A DNA stretch of 64,000 nt from Mytilus edulis (lineage: Eukaryota; Mollusca; Bivalvia; Mytilida; Mytilidae): contig NC_092350.1 of the NCBI RefSeq assembly GCF_963676685.1, positions 4,887,486-4,951,485 on the forward strand. Direction: 5' to 3'. Both the position numbers and the translations under genes were made by a program. Within the stretch, counting starts at the first letter, position 1. Each line of letters opens with the position of its first letter. The notes under the pieces are model-generated. The model was given only the letters and a program-made list of their open reading frames with translations. It was not told the DNA's origin and searched no databases. This document shows positions 34,230 through 45,731 of the stretch, in pieces.

Positions 34230-37200
34230 TAAAAGTTTAATTGAGATTTCTAAATGTGTATTTATTATTTTACTCAAAATTATTGCTGGATTTCACATCA
34301 AAATCATAGTGAGGCTTTTCAAAGGATAAGTTATATTTTCGAGCATAACAATCATCCCTGGAATTCAGATCTAAGTCACAGTGAGGTCTATGTCATGCTT
34401 TATTTTCAAGCACCTGCTATCACCTTTAAAATTCATATTAATGTCACAGTTTTTGTTGTATGTTCCAAATAATACTAATAAGAAAACAATTAACAAATAC
34501 TCCAATTTTAATGCCTTTACATAGTCACTAATAATACAGGAATATGATTTAACAATAAACATCAACAATAAATCAGGTGTGTTCTAGTCAATAGTTCATA
34601 TCCTCCAAGATTGCTCCTATATCTGACAGCTATATTAGGAATTTTCTGTGGCTTTGGGACCAACCAGTTCCTTCAAAGATTGTCAGACATCAGAGAGCCA
34701 TCTTGGACTATATCTCCCATTATATTTATCAAACAAAACACAGATATCTTCCTAATATTCATTTTAAACATAATAAACCAACTAACTGTTGTAATTTAAA
34801 ATGGCAAAGTATGAAAAAAGTACATTAATCTAGGCTAGTATTCCTCTTTCCTTATCAATGATTTGTCTTTATGCTATTTTGTTTCTCTTTAATTTCAGTA
34901 TTTATGCTGTTATTTTTGGAATTTAACAGACAAAATAACATTTCAAAAATTTTAATATTTTAAAGAAAAGTCTCATACAACCACTTTTTCATTAATTAAA
35001 GAAGACAAATTTATGCATTCTTTTAACTTTTCAACTCCTTTTTGTTTTCTGTCATAGGACATTAAGTGATTGCGTTAAAAAAAATTAACAGTAATGACTA
35101 CATGATGGCAGGCAGAGGTCTAAAACACTCAAGTTATTCTAACAGTAGATCACATAATCACGACATAATCAAATAATCACATCATCAAACAATTCAAATT
35201 AAGTCATGTTAAATCTCATAATTATTTTATTTACAATTAGTGGGCACCATTTACTATTATTATAGCTATCTGTTTGTACTGTTTCCAAGCAGAGGACCAT
35301 ATACCAATAATATGAAACCATGGGCTTATCATGCTTATCAAATGTTAGAAAGAACTGAATTTCTGCAGAATCTCACTGCATGAAAATTGGAATTACCAAA
35401 ACAAAAAATTAAAACTCACAAAAAAATCTAAAGTATTAAGAGCAATTCTCTGTAACCACCAAAATATTTCGGCACGCATTAAAAAATTATTGCTTTAAAC
35501 TTTGTTAGTTCAATAGAGCCATATGACCTTAACAAAAAATATTACTACATTTAACCCCATATGTTTACCGTTTCCTTGGTAACAGGACTCAAAGTGGGAA
35601 AAAAGGGGGGAAATGCTGTGTTTACAAATTATATCTAATAAAAGAAAATAATATAGAAATTCAGACATTAAATACTTTTTTTCAGTTGAAAAAATCAAAT
35701 AAAAATTGCGTTCAACAGTAAACTTTCTTAAAAAAAATATATTTAGCTAAAATAGGGTAAAAAGTGCAATAAAATGGGGGTTTTAGAGCCTATTTTGATC
35801 AGGTGTTGTAAAAAAATGCAGCCATTTGCTCAAAATGTTTAAAGATTAATCATTATTTTTCTGTACTTGAGGGATTCCTTAATACATGTACTCAGGTTAA
35901 TTAAACTGCTTTCATGCTATAGTACATTATTATGGCGAATAATCATTTTTCAATAAAATCAAATGGATGGGCATTCAGCAAACATCTATCTAATAAAATT
36001 ACATGTAAACTATATATAAAGTTTGTTTTCACACAAAAATATGGCTTCCTTTCACACTGATTACACAACCTATGGCACATACAATAAATAAATATAAAGC
36101 AAATGATGTAGCAGAAATGTAAACACCTATAAAATATATCTTCATTATCATCAATAACAATGCACTCACAACATGTCTTAGTTTTTGTTTTAAATCATGA
36201 AATATTCAAGCATATTTCTCAAACTTCCATCTAAATTTTCAAGTATTTTTAAGAGTACAAAGTGCAGTTTTTTGTGTGTTTTTTTTTATGTTTAATAGCT
36301 GACTTTGAAAATGATAAATTTTGTTGATTTTCTAGCTAATTCTGACCAGCACCATTAAACATTGTGAAAATAGAATTTGAAGTGTAAAATGCCCATTACC
36401 TTTTATATATAACTCTATGAATGACAATATAAAAATATATTAAAGAAACAGTTTTCTATAAACACGATAAGCAATAACAAAGTGAGTTGTATCAGACTGC
36501 AAATGTGAAACAAAATGGTGAGCGTAACTAAACTTAACAGTATAAACTTTGACCACAATAAGAACAAATAATTGTCAAGTTTTTTTTCATTCTAGTGTAA
36601 ATAATAAAGATTTAGCATTCACAAGGTTTAGACATAAAGACAGATTGGACAAGAAAAGATTCCCGGAAAGGGGATTTCATAACAATGTGTAAAAGTTTGC
36701 TAAATTAAGACAGGTAATTACTCTTCCATAGCATCAGTTATTAATAATGTTCAAATGATTTGTTAATTACAACCATTATTTTATCCAATGTTTAAACTGG
36801 AAGTTCAAACTCTGCTTCAACAATTTCTTTTTCTGAAATAGAATCTTTCAGTATCCTTTACTTCTGTCTTGAAAAATCTTACAAAGAACACTGCATATAT
36901 ATTCATTAATTTTGTGGATAAAAATGTTCAAGGATTAACAAGAAAATAAATGTGGAATGTGTCCATTGAACATGTGTTTGACACAGATGATGCCCCGCTT
37001 GCATAAGATATAAAGTTATAAAGGGACAGAACTGAAGAACATTAATCAAAGTGCTTGTGAGGGCAAAAAAAATATTTTTGGTAGGTATTTGTTTTTTTCT
37101 GTATGCAAATAATTTTTTATGTATCCAAACAAGCCTATGAAAAATTGTGTACCTCACATAATATTCAAATTCATGTTTTTTCTGTATCCACAAAATCCAT

Positions 37201-37302
37201 AAAAATTGGTATCTGACATCTAACAATGAATTCACAGTAATATTTTACATTAAACAAGTTATACAATGGAATGTGGAGAACAGTAAAATCGACACCTCAG
37301 CA
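34230..37302. other. AT-rich region downstream of the helicase gene
   Basis: No gene recognised. The right part would hold the 3' UTR of the minus-strand helicase transcript; I did not find a convincing polyadenylation signal. No repeat family of this window recurs in it. Confidence 0.4.
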
Positions 37303-38648
37303 TCATAATTTTCTGGTTTTTTGTTCCTTTACAATAGTCTCTGCAGCTTCTATCATATTTTTTTCTTTCTTCATTAAGTCTTCCAACTCAGTCTTTTCTT
37401 TGGAATTATTACACAACACAACGAACTTACTGTTGTTTTTTCTTGCTCTCCCTCTCATTTGTACCAATGCAGTAACTGTAGAGGGCGGGTTGAATGTAAT
37501 GACTAGTTCACACTCTGGAATGTCCACACCTTCTTCAGCGACTGACGTAGCCACAACAATGTCGATGACCTTTCTTTTCATGTCATCTAATATTAGTCTT
37601 TGTTGTGACACAGTCATACCTTGTTCAGTACCACTGGTGGTTCCATGGCCAACTACAGCTTCAACCTTCAGCTGTAATTTTTGTATTGAATCATGTGATC
37701 GCAGTAATTGTTTCATCTTAAAAGCTGTTTCTCTTTGTTTTACTAACACAAGAACCATGGCGTCTTTATTGGACCAATTTACATAATCTGGTCTCGTAAC
37801 AATTTCGACTAATTTGGACAATTGTGGAGATGTATCTGTATCTTGATTTTGAAGTGATAGATAAGGTCCCTCTACATTCATACAAGTCTGTAGAGCATCC
37901 TTTATCCTTGTACATGGTAATAAGATTGCTTCGGCAAATTCAAAGTTTGCACAGGGGTCAGCAGCCATTAGTTCTTGTAACTCTTCGATAGCCATGTTAA
38001 CTCCGGACTCTAATAACACATTTAGAGTAATACAAATGTTCTGTGTATGCTTAATTATATTCCTTGAGAACAGTCTTACACCAGATTTAGAGGCTTCTTT
38101 TGGTCCTGCCATATTAACAGTGATCTCTAATGAATTCAGAAGACTTCCATCGACTTCTTTAGCATATTTTATTAACTGTTCCTCCGTTAAATGTTTAGTT
38201 TTTGATGCTAATCCAATATCAAAATGTTGCAGCAAATCAGTTTCCTCACCAAGGCGCATGTAGCATTTAAGTAAATATAACTGAAGTTCTTCTTTAAACA
38301 ACCTCTCTTTTGATGACATTGCAATGTATTGAGGGTCAATTTGTGCACTAGACTGATATTTCTTTAATTCATACGTATTTTCTTCCACTAAAGCAATCAT
38401 AGCTCCACCTAGATTGTCCATCAAATGATGCAACATCCTCACTGTTTCATCAACAGAATCTCGTCCGGCTGGTGATGCTGTAAGACCAAGCAGTTTGGGG
38501 CGGGTTTGTTTTGGACATTTATGATGATATCCCTGGAGCAGCTTGTTGAATGGATGATTTTTTATACAGTGATGAGCCTCATCAAACACAACCAAACTAG
38601 TGTCATTCCATCGAAGTATTTTCCTTAGAAGTAAGTTCTCATAGAATG
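37303..38648 (-). CDS. Helicase gene exon 4: DEAH box to C-terminus
   Basis: Acceptor tatttttag. Encodes AFYENLLLRKILRW, VVFDEAHHCIKNHPFN, LLGLTASPAG, the Hel2i-like helical insertion, motif V (TSVAEEGVDIPE) and motif VI (QMRGRARKNNSKFVVL). A charged helix comparable with the pincer start of RIG-I-like proteins follows, then TGA. It is 448 residues long and ends without an RNA-binding C-terminal domain. Confidence 0.9.
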
Positions 38649-41600
38649 CTAAAAATACAAGAATTACTTTTAAAAAATTGTAGATTACTAGAATTGGTTA
38701 AAATATATAAAAAATTTGGAATTAGCTATTTCAACAATCTGTCATTAGCATCTTACGTTTTTTTATACAGTTTGGTTATTTCACAAGTGTAAGACTGTAA
38801 AGCATTCTTGTGTTTTATTACTGAACTAGTATACATTTTTATTTAGGGGCCAGCTGAAGTGCAAATCCAGATACAGGATTTTCTAACTGTATTGAAGACC
38901 CATTGGTGGCCTTCGTCCTTTTTTTGCTCGTTGGTTGGGTTGTTGTCTCTTTGGCACATTTATTGTAGGTAGGTTAAACTATTCCCACAGTGTTTTTGTT
39001 GCCTACCTGCAGTATCTACAAACACATGCAGTGTAGTATGTTTTTTTCTTTATACAATTATTTTTCTGTATTATAATCTTTTAAAAATTGTGTTTTTCTT
39101 ATAAGTAGATTAGAAGGCCACGGAGTGGATTATCTGTTCCATTAACTGTGTAACCTTCTGAAAATAAAGAATTTTTTATCATTTCATTATCATCATGATC
39201 ATATTTCCATAAAAGTTATATTTGCATTGCCTACTTGCAGTCACTTTAACAAAATCATGTCCACAAAGAAATGTATTTTTGTTGCCTACCTGCAGTAACT
39301 ATAATAACATCATGTTTCCACAGAGGTACCCCTCCACTTTTCTGTAGTCCCCCACACAAGGCAGCTATAACAGGTTTTCTCTCCTCAAACTTGGACAGAT
39401 CTGTGTGACTAAATCTACAATAAATTACACCAGTTTTTATTAATTCCTGACTTTGGCTGAGATAAATCTAATTTATTTATTGATGTGTATGTTTGTATAG
39501 GGTCCTGGGTTTCTTATTGGTACATCAGTGGCGGATCCAGAACTTTTCCTAAGGGGGGCCCGCTGACTGACCTAAGGAGGGGCCCGCTCCAGTCATGCTT
39601 CAATGATTCCCTATATAATCAACCAAATTTTTCCCACGAAAGGATCCCTGGATCCGCCTATGTACATATAAAGATCAATTAGTATGTCCATCATCAAGAC
39701 TAGTAAATGGTCGTCTGGTATCATAGTTTGTCTGATAACAATATTATAGTGTTCGTATAGATTATAACATGCCCTTTTCCATATTGGCCCTGGTATCATC
39801 CCAAGACTCCCATATCGGCCTTGAGGCTTTAGCCGAGGGTCGATATGGGTCGAGGGATGATACCAGGGCCAATATGGAAAAGACATGTTATAATCTATTT
39901 ATCACATATTTAAGTTTTGCAGGAAAGAGGGAAAAAAAGTTCAATTATAACAATTTAATGAAACAAAACAAGTTAATCTTTAAAAAAAAATTATAAAAGT
40001 TTTATCACATTTTAAAATTTAGTTTTTATCATTTACTCCATAGAAATTTATTGTCACATTTCCATTTATTTTAGAATATGGCAATACACAAACGCGAGAA
40101 TTTTGGAATATGGCAATACACAAACAGCGCGAGAGTGTTGCACCGTCATTGTTCGCCATTGTCGTTAAGAACGCAATGACATCACGTCATTTGGAGGGCA
40201 CAATATCAATATACCCTTTTTTGCCCCGGGCAATTTTGAGGTTATTGCATATGCAAAACCTAAGGTATTCATAACAAATATGTGATAAATATATATATTG
40301 TATAGTGAAATAGAATAAGATTAAATTGAGAATGGAAATTGGAAATGTGTCAGACAACAACCCGACCAAAGAGCAGAAAACAGCCAAAGGTCACCAATGG
40401 GTCTTCAACACAGCGAGAAAACCCTGCAGTATGAGGTGTGCTTCCTTCCAATTATATTTTATCGTGTGTTTTTCTATGTTGTGATGTTATGCTATTGTTT
40501 CAGAAAAAGGGAGAAGGTTTGGTACCATTAAAACGTTAAATCCCCCTGCAAATGTTTGCACCTGTCCTAAGTTAGGAATCTGATGTACAGTAGCTGCCGT
40601 TTGTTTATGTAATTTATATGTGTTTCTCGTTTCTCGTTTTTTATATAGACTAGACTGTTGGTTTTACCGTTTGAGTGGTTTTACACTAGTAATTTTGGGG
40701 CCCTTTATAGCTTGTTGTTCGGTGTGAGCCAAGGCTCCGTGTTGAAGGCCGTACATTGAACTATAATGGTTTACTTTTATAAATTGTTATTTGGATCGAG
40801 AGTTGTCTCGTTGGCACTCACACCACATCTTCCTATATCTGTTCAGCTGACCTCCAATCAAAAATGTGTACTAGTTGAGTGATAGTGGAAGTTAAAATAA
40901 ACTCTGAAATATGTAAAATAAACTAAAATTAAAAATCATACAAGACTAACAAAGGCCAAAGGCTTGTGACTTCGGACAGGTGCAAAAATTAAAAAAAAAA
41001 AATTCTACAATGATACAATATATACCAGTATTCAAATTTTTTTTGTTGGTAATTATTATTTTCGATGCCATGCCCCAATCTTAGTTGACTAGGATTGTCA
41101 GTTTTCCTGCTAAAGGCTAAAGGTTGGTATAGATCTCAGCAAGCACTCAGGCTTCCTCTGTGAAAAGGCCAATATCCCTAAAAGTGGCATTAGACACCAA
41201 CCAATCAATCAATACTTTAAAATATATGTACAATGGTCAGACAACAAAATACCATTTAGAGAAGGTGTCCAGATGATGAAAAAGAGAAAAGTTTCATAAG
41301 TTTAAATTTCATCATTTTTTTTTTTTATAGTCACATGTACCTTTTATACATTCGGTCTCCAATTTCTCTCTTGATATACTCTGACTGCTGTAGTACTAAC
41401 AATACTTTATCTACCAGAAACATAACTTGTCTAGTAGGATTCTGTTCCAACATGGCACTGATAGTCATACAACTGATTAAAGTTTTACCAGTCCCTGAAA
41501 AAGACAATCATGAGACCTCAAATGATGTTTGCTGGTAGAAAATGTTGGAAAAAAACCATGAAAATAGCAAAATGTTTATCAGCATGATACAGCAATGTAT

Positions 41601-44600
41601 ACTTGCTACCATTAAGTGGGTTAAGCATCAATAGTAAAGCAAGTATTTTTTTAAGCAAAATTCTAGGTGCCCAACATGAAAATCTTCCATTGTAGCAAAT
41701 ATGTACATAAAGATATATGGAAATAAGGTCTGATTGCCTCTTGTAAATTGTAAAAGGTGTAAAATTGTTGACTGAAGCACATATTGTATGAAATGCTTCA
41801 TACTTCAAAATGACCAGGTACATGTACAGTGCTTTTAAAATCCTTTTAAATTACAACAAAGAAGTTTTCATTTCTTTAATAGTTTGATTTTTATGCTACA
41901 AACATGACAACCATGAAATAAAAGTGAAATTAAGCATTTCGTTTATTTTTCTATGTATTTCTTGTTTTATCTTTGTAGTAAAGAGCATATACGGTCATAG
42001 CTATTGTATTTTAAACAATTAAATTTAAATCGTCCAATAAAAATTATGGAATTGTATAAAAGTTTTATGTAATTGCATTTATAAAAGATTATTATTTCAA
42101 TACCTGTTGGTAAAAAGCAGACTCTGTCACTGTCCATGGCCTTGTTAAATAGTTCTATCTGATAACTTCTGGGTGTGGTTGTAGTTAACTTAAATCCTAT
42201 TCTACCATACTCATTCATGCTCTTGACAGTTTGTGGGTGTTCCCTCTCTGGAGCAGTTTCTTTAGCAGCTTTCTCACAATGCCGCTGTCCACGTAAATGT
42301 TCCTTGTAACTCTTCTCTGTATTCATTGGTCTCTCACATGTTGAGCAATAGAAGGGAAAAGGACTTTGTTTGTCTCGATTTCTACCAGAAACCTCACATG
42401 ACAATGGTGTTGTACTTCGAGCAAAATTATTTTGTATGCTTTCCAGTGACTCATCCGAGTTATCTTGGATATTATTCCCACCTGGAGTTTTTTCAAAAAC
42501 ATTTTCTTTCACAGCATTCAAACTAAGTTCAGAAAGGCTATCAAGAGATGTATCTGCCCCGCTAAGCGAACTTTGCTTACTTTTGCATCTGTTTTTAATC
42601 GCTCTAGCTTCCTCAGAGCCAGAAGTTTTTCGTGACCCAGATGATTTACTTCGAGATGAAACTGACGAATCAGACACAATAAAATATTTATCTCCAAACA
42701 TTGGTAGTTTGTTACAAGTTTTCTCAGGAGTAACTCTCTCATTTTCCCTTGATTCCTCTCCGTCTGACTCGGAGAAACTTGAATCTGTTGTACTGTGCTC
42801 CGAGTCACTCTCTTCAGGGTTTTCACTGTCAATGCCATGTAAATCATTAGATATTTTATTAATGGTAGACTTACATGACTTAAACTGAAGGCTTTTTGAT
42901 ATCTCTTCTTTGTCATTTGATGCTGATGCAAGATTGAAATCACCTTTTCTTTGCATGATTGGAGATTTCTCTATAGATGGAATGGTTTTAACATTTGTCT
43001 GCTCATCAGTAAGATGAGGATAATGATTGACCTCAGTTTGACCTCTAATGTTTTTGTCAGATAAATTTGTTGTAAACACCTTTGGTCGTGCCATTGCGAT
43101 CATTGATTTTTCTTCATCTATTTTTAGAATTGAATCATCATCTCTCAACGATCCCAGAGTAAGGTGTGATACCAACGAAGTATTGAATGGCACTAATGAA
43201 GGCAAATCTTCGTTTGAATTAGAATTCAAAACCCCATTTTTAATGACTGGATTCTGTGGCAATTCTGCTACTACCTCAGAAGTAGCCATACCATTTTCAG
43301 TTACTACATTTCTTTTGATGTCATATATTTCCTTAGTTACAGATGTTGGTGACAAATACTCTGCCTGTGGCAATGTGACACCTGATGATGACATTCCATT
43401 TATTTTAGGTAAAGGTGTGACACAACTAGGTGTAACAATGGTGGTAGACTTTGTTTGAAAATTTGTCTGACTAAACTGATTGCCTACATATTTTCCAGAC
43501 ATGGGGTTCTGATTTTCTATTAAATTTTCATGAAAGCCTCGTCCTAAATAAGGTCCAAAGTTTTGTCCTAAATTTTGACCTAATTGTCCTTGTTGAGGAT
43601 TAAACCTTCTGTCTGTATCAAACCCAGTCTGTTGATTTCCAATGCCTGCTGTACACTGTCGGATCATCTTTTCTTCCTGTACCTTATGTTTTGGAGAGTT
43701 TTTGTGAGTTTCAAGCTGTTGCTGTGAATTAAGTTTACAGTTACAAAAACTACAAGTGAACCATTTAGTGTTATCTGATGTATCAACTGTTCTAACAGGA
43801 GGATCATTTTGACTTGAAGTGGCCAGACCAGCCTTCTCTACATGTTTTTTGCTTGCAAGGTGTTGCTGCATGCTCTCAGGACCACTACAAGTTATCTGAC
43901 AAATCTCACAAAACATTGGTACACTTTCTGTTATTCCTTGTAGCCAACGATGTTTAGCTTTTGCATGATTTTTACCTTTTAGATGACTATCTGCATGAAG
44001 TTTAGATGTCAGTTCTATTTTACACACATTGCAGTATCCTCTGGAGCCATTAAATGTATATTCCTCCCCTCCAGTTCCCCTTATATCTGACCTGACTGGA
44101 ACACCCCTGGTAACGGATGGTTTTACTGCTTGAGCATTTTTCATTTTTGCATGTTTAGCTCCACTTAGATGCTGATCGGCATGCACTTTTGATGTCAGTT
44201 CTAAATTACAGAGATTACAAAAACCTTGTTTTCCATTAAATGTGTAATCCTGGCTACTTGAACTAGACTGACGAGCAACAGGATCTACATCTTGTACTGG
44301 AACTTGGATATTCATTGCATTTTTTGCCTTGTGATGTTTTGCACCTTTTAAATGTTGTTCTGCATGTTGTTTGGAGGTAAGTTCAAGGTCACATATATTG
44401 CAATATCCTCTGCTTCCTACAAACGTATAATCAGGCTCTTCAGATTTTTTAAAAGTTGGCTTTGATACTGGAGGTGCAGGGCTTAACTTTGGCATGTTTA
44501 ATGGTTTACTTTGAAGAATGAAAGAATATGGTGGTATTGTTAGTGGTGATAATGGCTCGGCATTATTTTTAGTAAGACTTAAATCTGCCTGCATCCAGCC

Positions 44601-45671
44601 TTCCTTTGCTTGTTTGTGTAATGCACTATTAAGATGGGCACTTGCTTGCTCTATAGATGTAAGAATCAATTTACATACATTGCAAAATCCACTCTCCCCC
44701 TCAAATTCATATTCAACCTCTTCATGAAGTGGTGATGATAACGAAACAGTGTTAAATTGAGCTCTCTGCTGGTTTTCAGGCTGAACTTTTGACATACTTC
44801 TAGTTTCATTTTGTTTTCTTAGAAACCATGATTCTTTGGCTTTTTTATGTTTAGCTCCTGAAAGGTGCTGATCTCTGTTTTTAATGGATGTAAGCTCTAC
44901 TTGACAAACATTACAAAATCCAGTGGTTATATTAAATGTGAACTCTACATCTGGATCTCCATATCCTGACCTCTTTGTTAAATTTTCTAAGACTGATTGA
45001 GGGGGAGTTTCATTCTGCAAATCTAGTTGAAAATTCTGGAATAACTTATCAAGATCATCTCCAGATTTTGGCTGGTCAGTTTGTAAAGATGAAGATGTGT
45101 AAACATTTGCTTCATTAAATGACAATTTCATACTTAATTGTCCTTCAGTATTTTTAGTTGTATGAAAATTTTTAATATGCAACTCTGAGCTTGCATCGTC
45201 TGGAAAAGTTATGTTACATGCATTACATTTTCTAGTTTGTTGAGGGGCGCTTTGCATTTGGTTTGACTTTTTCTTGTGCTTTTCACCATTTAGGTGTTGA
45301 GATGCATTCTCTGGTGAAGTTAAATCTACTCTGCAGACATGACAGTAGCCACGTTTTCCATCAAAATCATACGGTCTCCCTGCAGTGTCATATTGCTCTG
45401 ATGATACTTGAAACTGATGTGATTTGTCCATCTTTACCTTATGCCTTGGACTGGCCATATGTTCCATAAATGATTTTGGCCCATTACATTGTTCACTACA
45501 AACTCTACAGAAGAAATGACTCAATGAATCACATTGTAAGCTAACTTGTTTAGCTTCAGCCTCCTTATGCTGTTGACTTGAAAAATGAGCATCAGCACTG
45601 TAAGCACTCGAGAAGGGACCTTTCTGACATATCTTACAATATTTTGGGACCTCATTAATTGAGAGTGACAT
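37303..45671 (-). CDS. Zinc-finger array fused to RIG-I/Dicer-type DExH helicase (four exons, 1730 aa)
   Basis: Exons (minus strand) are 45671-42104, 41494-41341, 39414-39290 and 38648-37303. Lengths are 3568+154+125+1346, all with GT-AG borders, and the frame stays open to TGA at 37303. Residues 12-662 hold eleven C2H2 fingers and 1109-1131 a twelfth, mostly C-x2-C-x12-H-x5-H, the spacing of dsRNA-binding JAZ/ZNF346 and ZFR fingers. Fingers 5-9 share a unit around YTFNGSRGYCNVCKIELTSK. Residues 740-1100 are Ser-rich and look disordered. The helicase follows: PRSYQIELF, Walker A PTGTGKT completed across intron 1, VMFLVDKVLLVLQQ, DVIIVTA, FDEAHHC (DEAH at 1305), LGLTASP, a helical insertion, VATSVAEEGVDIPEC and QMRGRAR (1679). 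The last motifs are of the RIG-I/MDA5/Dicer group. No CARD, RNase III or C-terminal RNA-binding domain is present. Inference: dsRNA-directed antiviral or RNA-silencing ATPase. Confidence 0.9.
38848..38962 (+). mobile_element. Naiad 3' tail fragment in helicase intron 3
   Basis: The plus strand reads ggggccagctgaag, then ttgaagacccattggtggcc and ggttgggttgttgtctcttt, the sense of the Naiad 3' end. The insertion is antisense to the helicase gene. Confidence 0.75.
38998..39290 (-). repeat. Decayed duplicates of the exon 3 end and donor
   Basis: The exon 3 end plus donor (plus strand ttgcctacctgcagtaacta) recurs as ttgcctacttgcagtcactt near 39227 and ttgcctacctgcagtatcta near 38998, with related sequence beyond. 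Both copies lie in intron 3. Confidence 0.65.
39290..39414 (-). CDS. Helicase gene exon 3: motif Ic/Ib region
   Basis: Acceptor ttattgtag, donor GCAG|GTAGGC. Encodes FSHTDLSKFEERKPVIAAL and then KHDVIIVTA, the usual strand before motif II in RIG-I/Dicer helicases. Confidence 0.9.
39526..39662. mobile_element. 137-bp MITE, CAGTGGCGGATCCAG family, in helicase intron 2
   Basis: Ends CAGTGGCGGATCCAG and CTGGATCCGCCTATG, flanked by TACAT on both sides (39521-39525 and 39663-39667). A 5-bp target duplication is supported. Confidence 0.8.
39756..39898. repeat. Near-perfect hairpin, about 65-bp arms, in helicase intron 2
   Basis: agattataacatgcccttt through ccatattggccctggtatca to the turn, then the mirror tgataccagggccaatatgg, aaaagacatgttataatct. 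The loop is around ggctttagccgaggg. Downstream sequence to about 40290 (ccccgggcaattttgaggtt, attgcatatgcaaaacc) is shared with the 55.2-kb copy. Confidence 0.85.
40322..40995 (-). mobile_element. Naiad 3' tail split by a family A' insertion
   Basis: 40322-40440 and 40850-40995 together make one Naiad tail (antisense to plus). Between them, 40445-40845 is a plus-strand family A' copy from gtgatgttatgctattgttt to gttgtctcgttggcactcac and cacatcttcctatat. All lie in helicase intron 2. Confidence 0.8.
40445..40845 (+). repeat. Family A' dispersed repeat, longest copy
   Basis: Adds a 5' part not seen elsewhere in the window (gttatgctattgtttcagaa, ggtttggtaccattaaaacg, ctgtcctaagttaggaatct) to the 3' module with gttcggtgtgagccaaggct and ttgaaggccgtacattgaac. 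Confidence 0.8.
41341..41494 (-). CDS. Helicase gene exon 2: Walker A and motif Ia
   Basis: Acceptor tttttcag, donor AAAAG|GTACAT. It completes GTGKT of the Walker A motif and encodes SCMTISAMLEQNPTRQVMFL and VDKVLLVLQQSEYI. Enters with one base carried over and leaves with two. Confidence 0.9.
42104..45671 (-). CDS. Helicase gene exon 1: zinc-finger array, linker, start of helicase
   Basis: ATG at 45671; ends at the CAG|GTATTG donor after the first base of a Gly codon. Fingers (first Cys to last His): 12-35, 55-77, 110-132, 149-170, 253-275, 330-352, 424-446, 485-507, 547-569, 588-610, 640-662 and 1109-1131. A frame continuing into the intron to 41967 is read-through, giving a finger-only protein if the intron is retained. 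Confidence 0.9.
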
Positions 45672-45679
45672 CTTTTATA
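45672..45679 (-). promoter_or_regulatory. TATAAAAG abutting the helicase-gene ATG
   Basis: A canonical TATA-like octamer directly before the ATG. If it were used, transcription would start inside the annotated exon and the next in-frame Met would be residue 69, within finger 2. More likely it is part of the 5' UTR. Confidence 0.3.
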
Positions 45680-45714
45680 GTCCTTACTCTTCTGAATTTT
45701 GTCATTTAAATTCT

Positions 45715-45731
45715 ACTTTCACTTTCACTTT
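45715..45731 (-). promoter_or_regulatory. ISRE/IRF-element-like triple GAAAGT repeat
   Basis: The minus strand reads AAAGTGAAAGTGAAAGT, containing GAAAGTGAAAGT, a perfect fit to the IRF/ISRE consensus GAAANNGAAANN. It lies 44-60 bp upstream of the helicase-gene ATG. Bivalves have IRF genes, so an inducible promoter is plausible. Confidence 0.7.

Noticed and set aside
37271-37786. Plus-strand 171-residue frame
   Set aside because: Lies wholly antisense to helicase exon 4, whose minus-strand frame has recognisable SF2 motifs.
41967-42103. Extra 44 residues at the end of the 1234-residue zinc-finger frame
   Set aside because: It is intron read-through after a GTATTG donor; the Walker A motif is completed only by splicing to 41494.
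42326-43458. Several frames opposite or overlapping the zinc-finger exon
   Set aside because: Low-complexity antisense or out-of-frame readings of the Ser-rich linker; no domain of their own.
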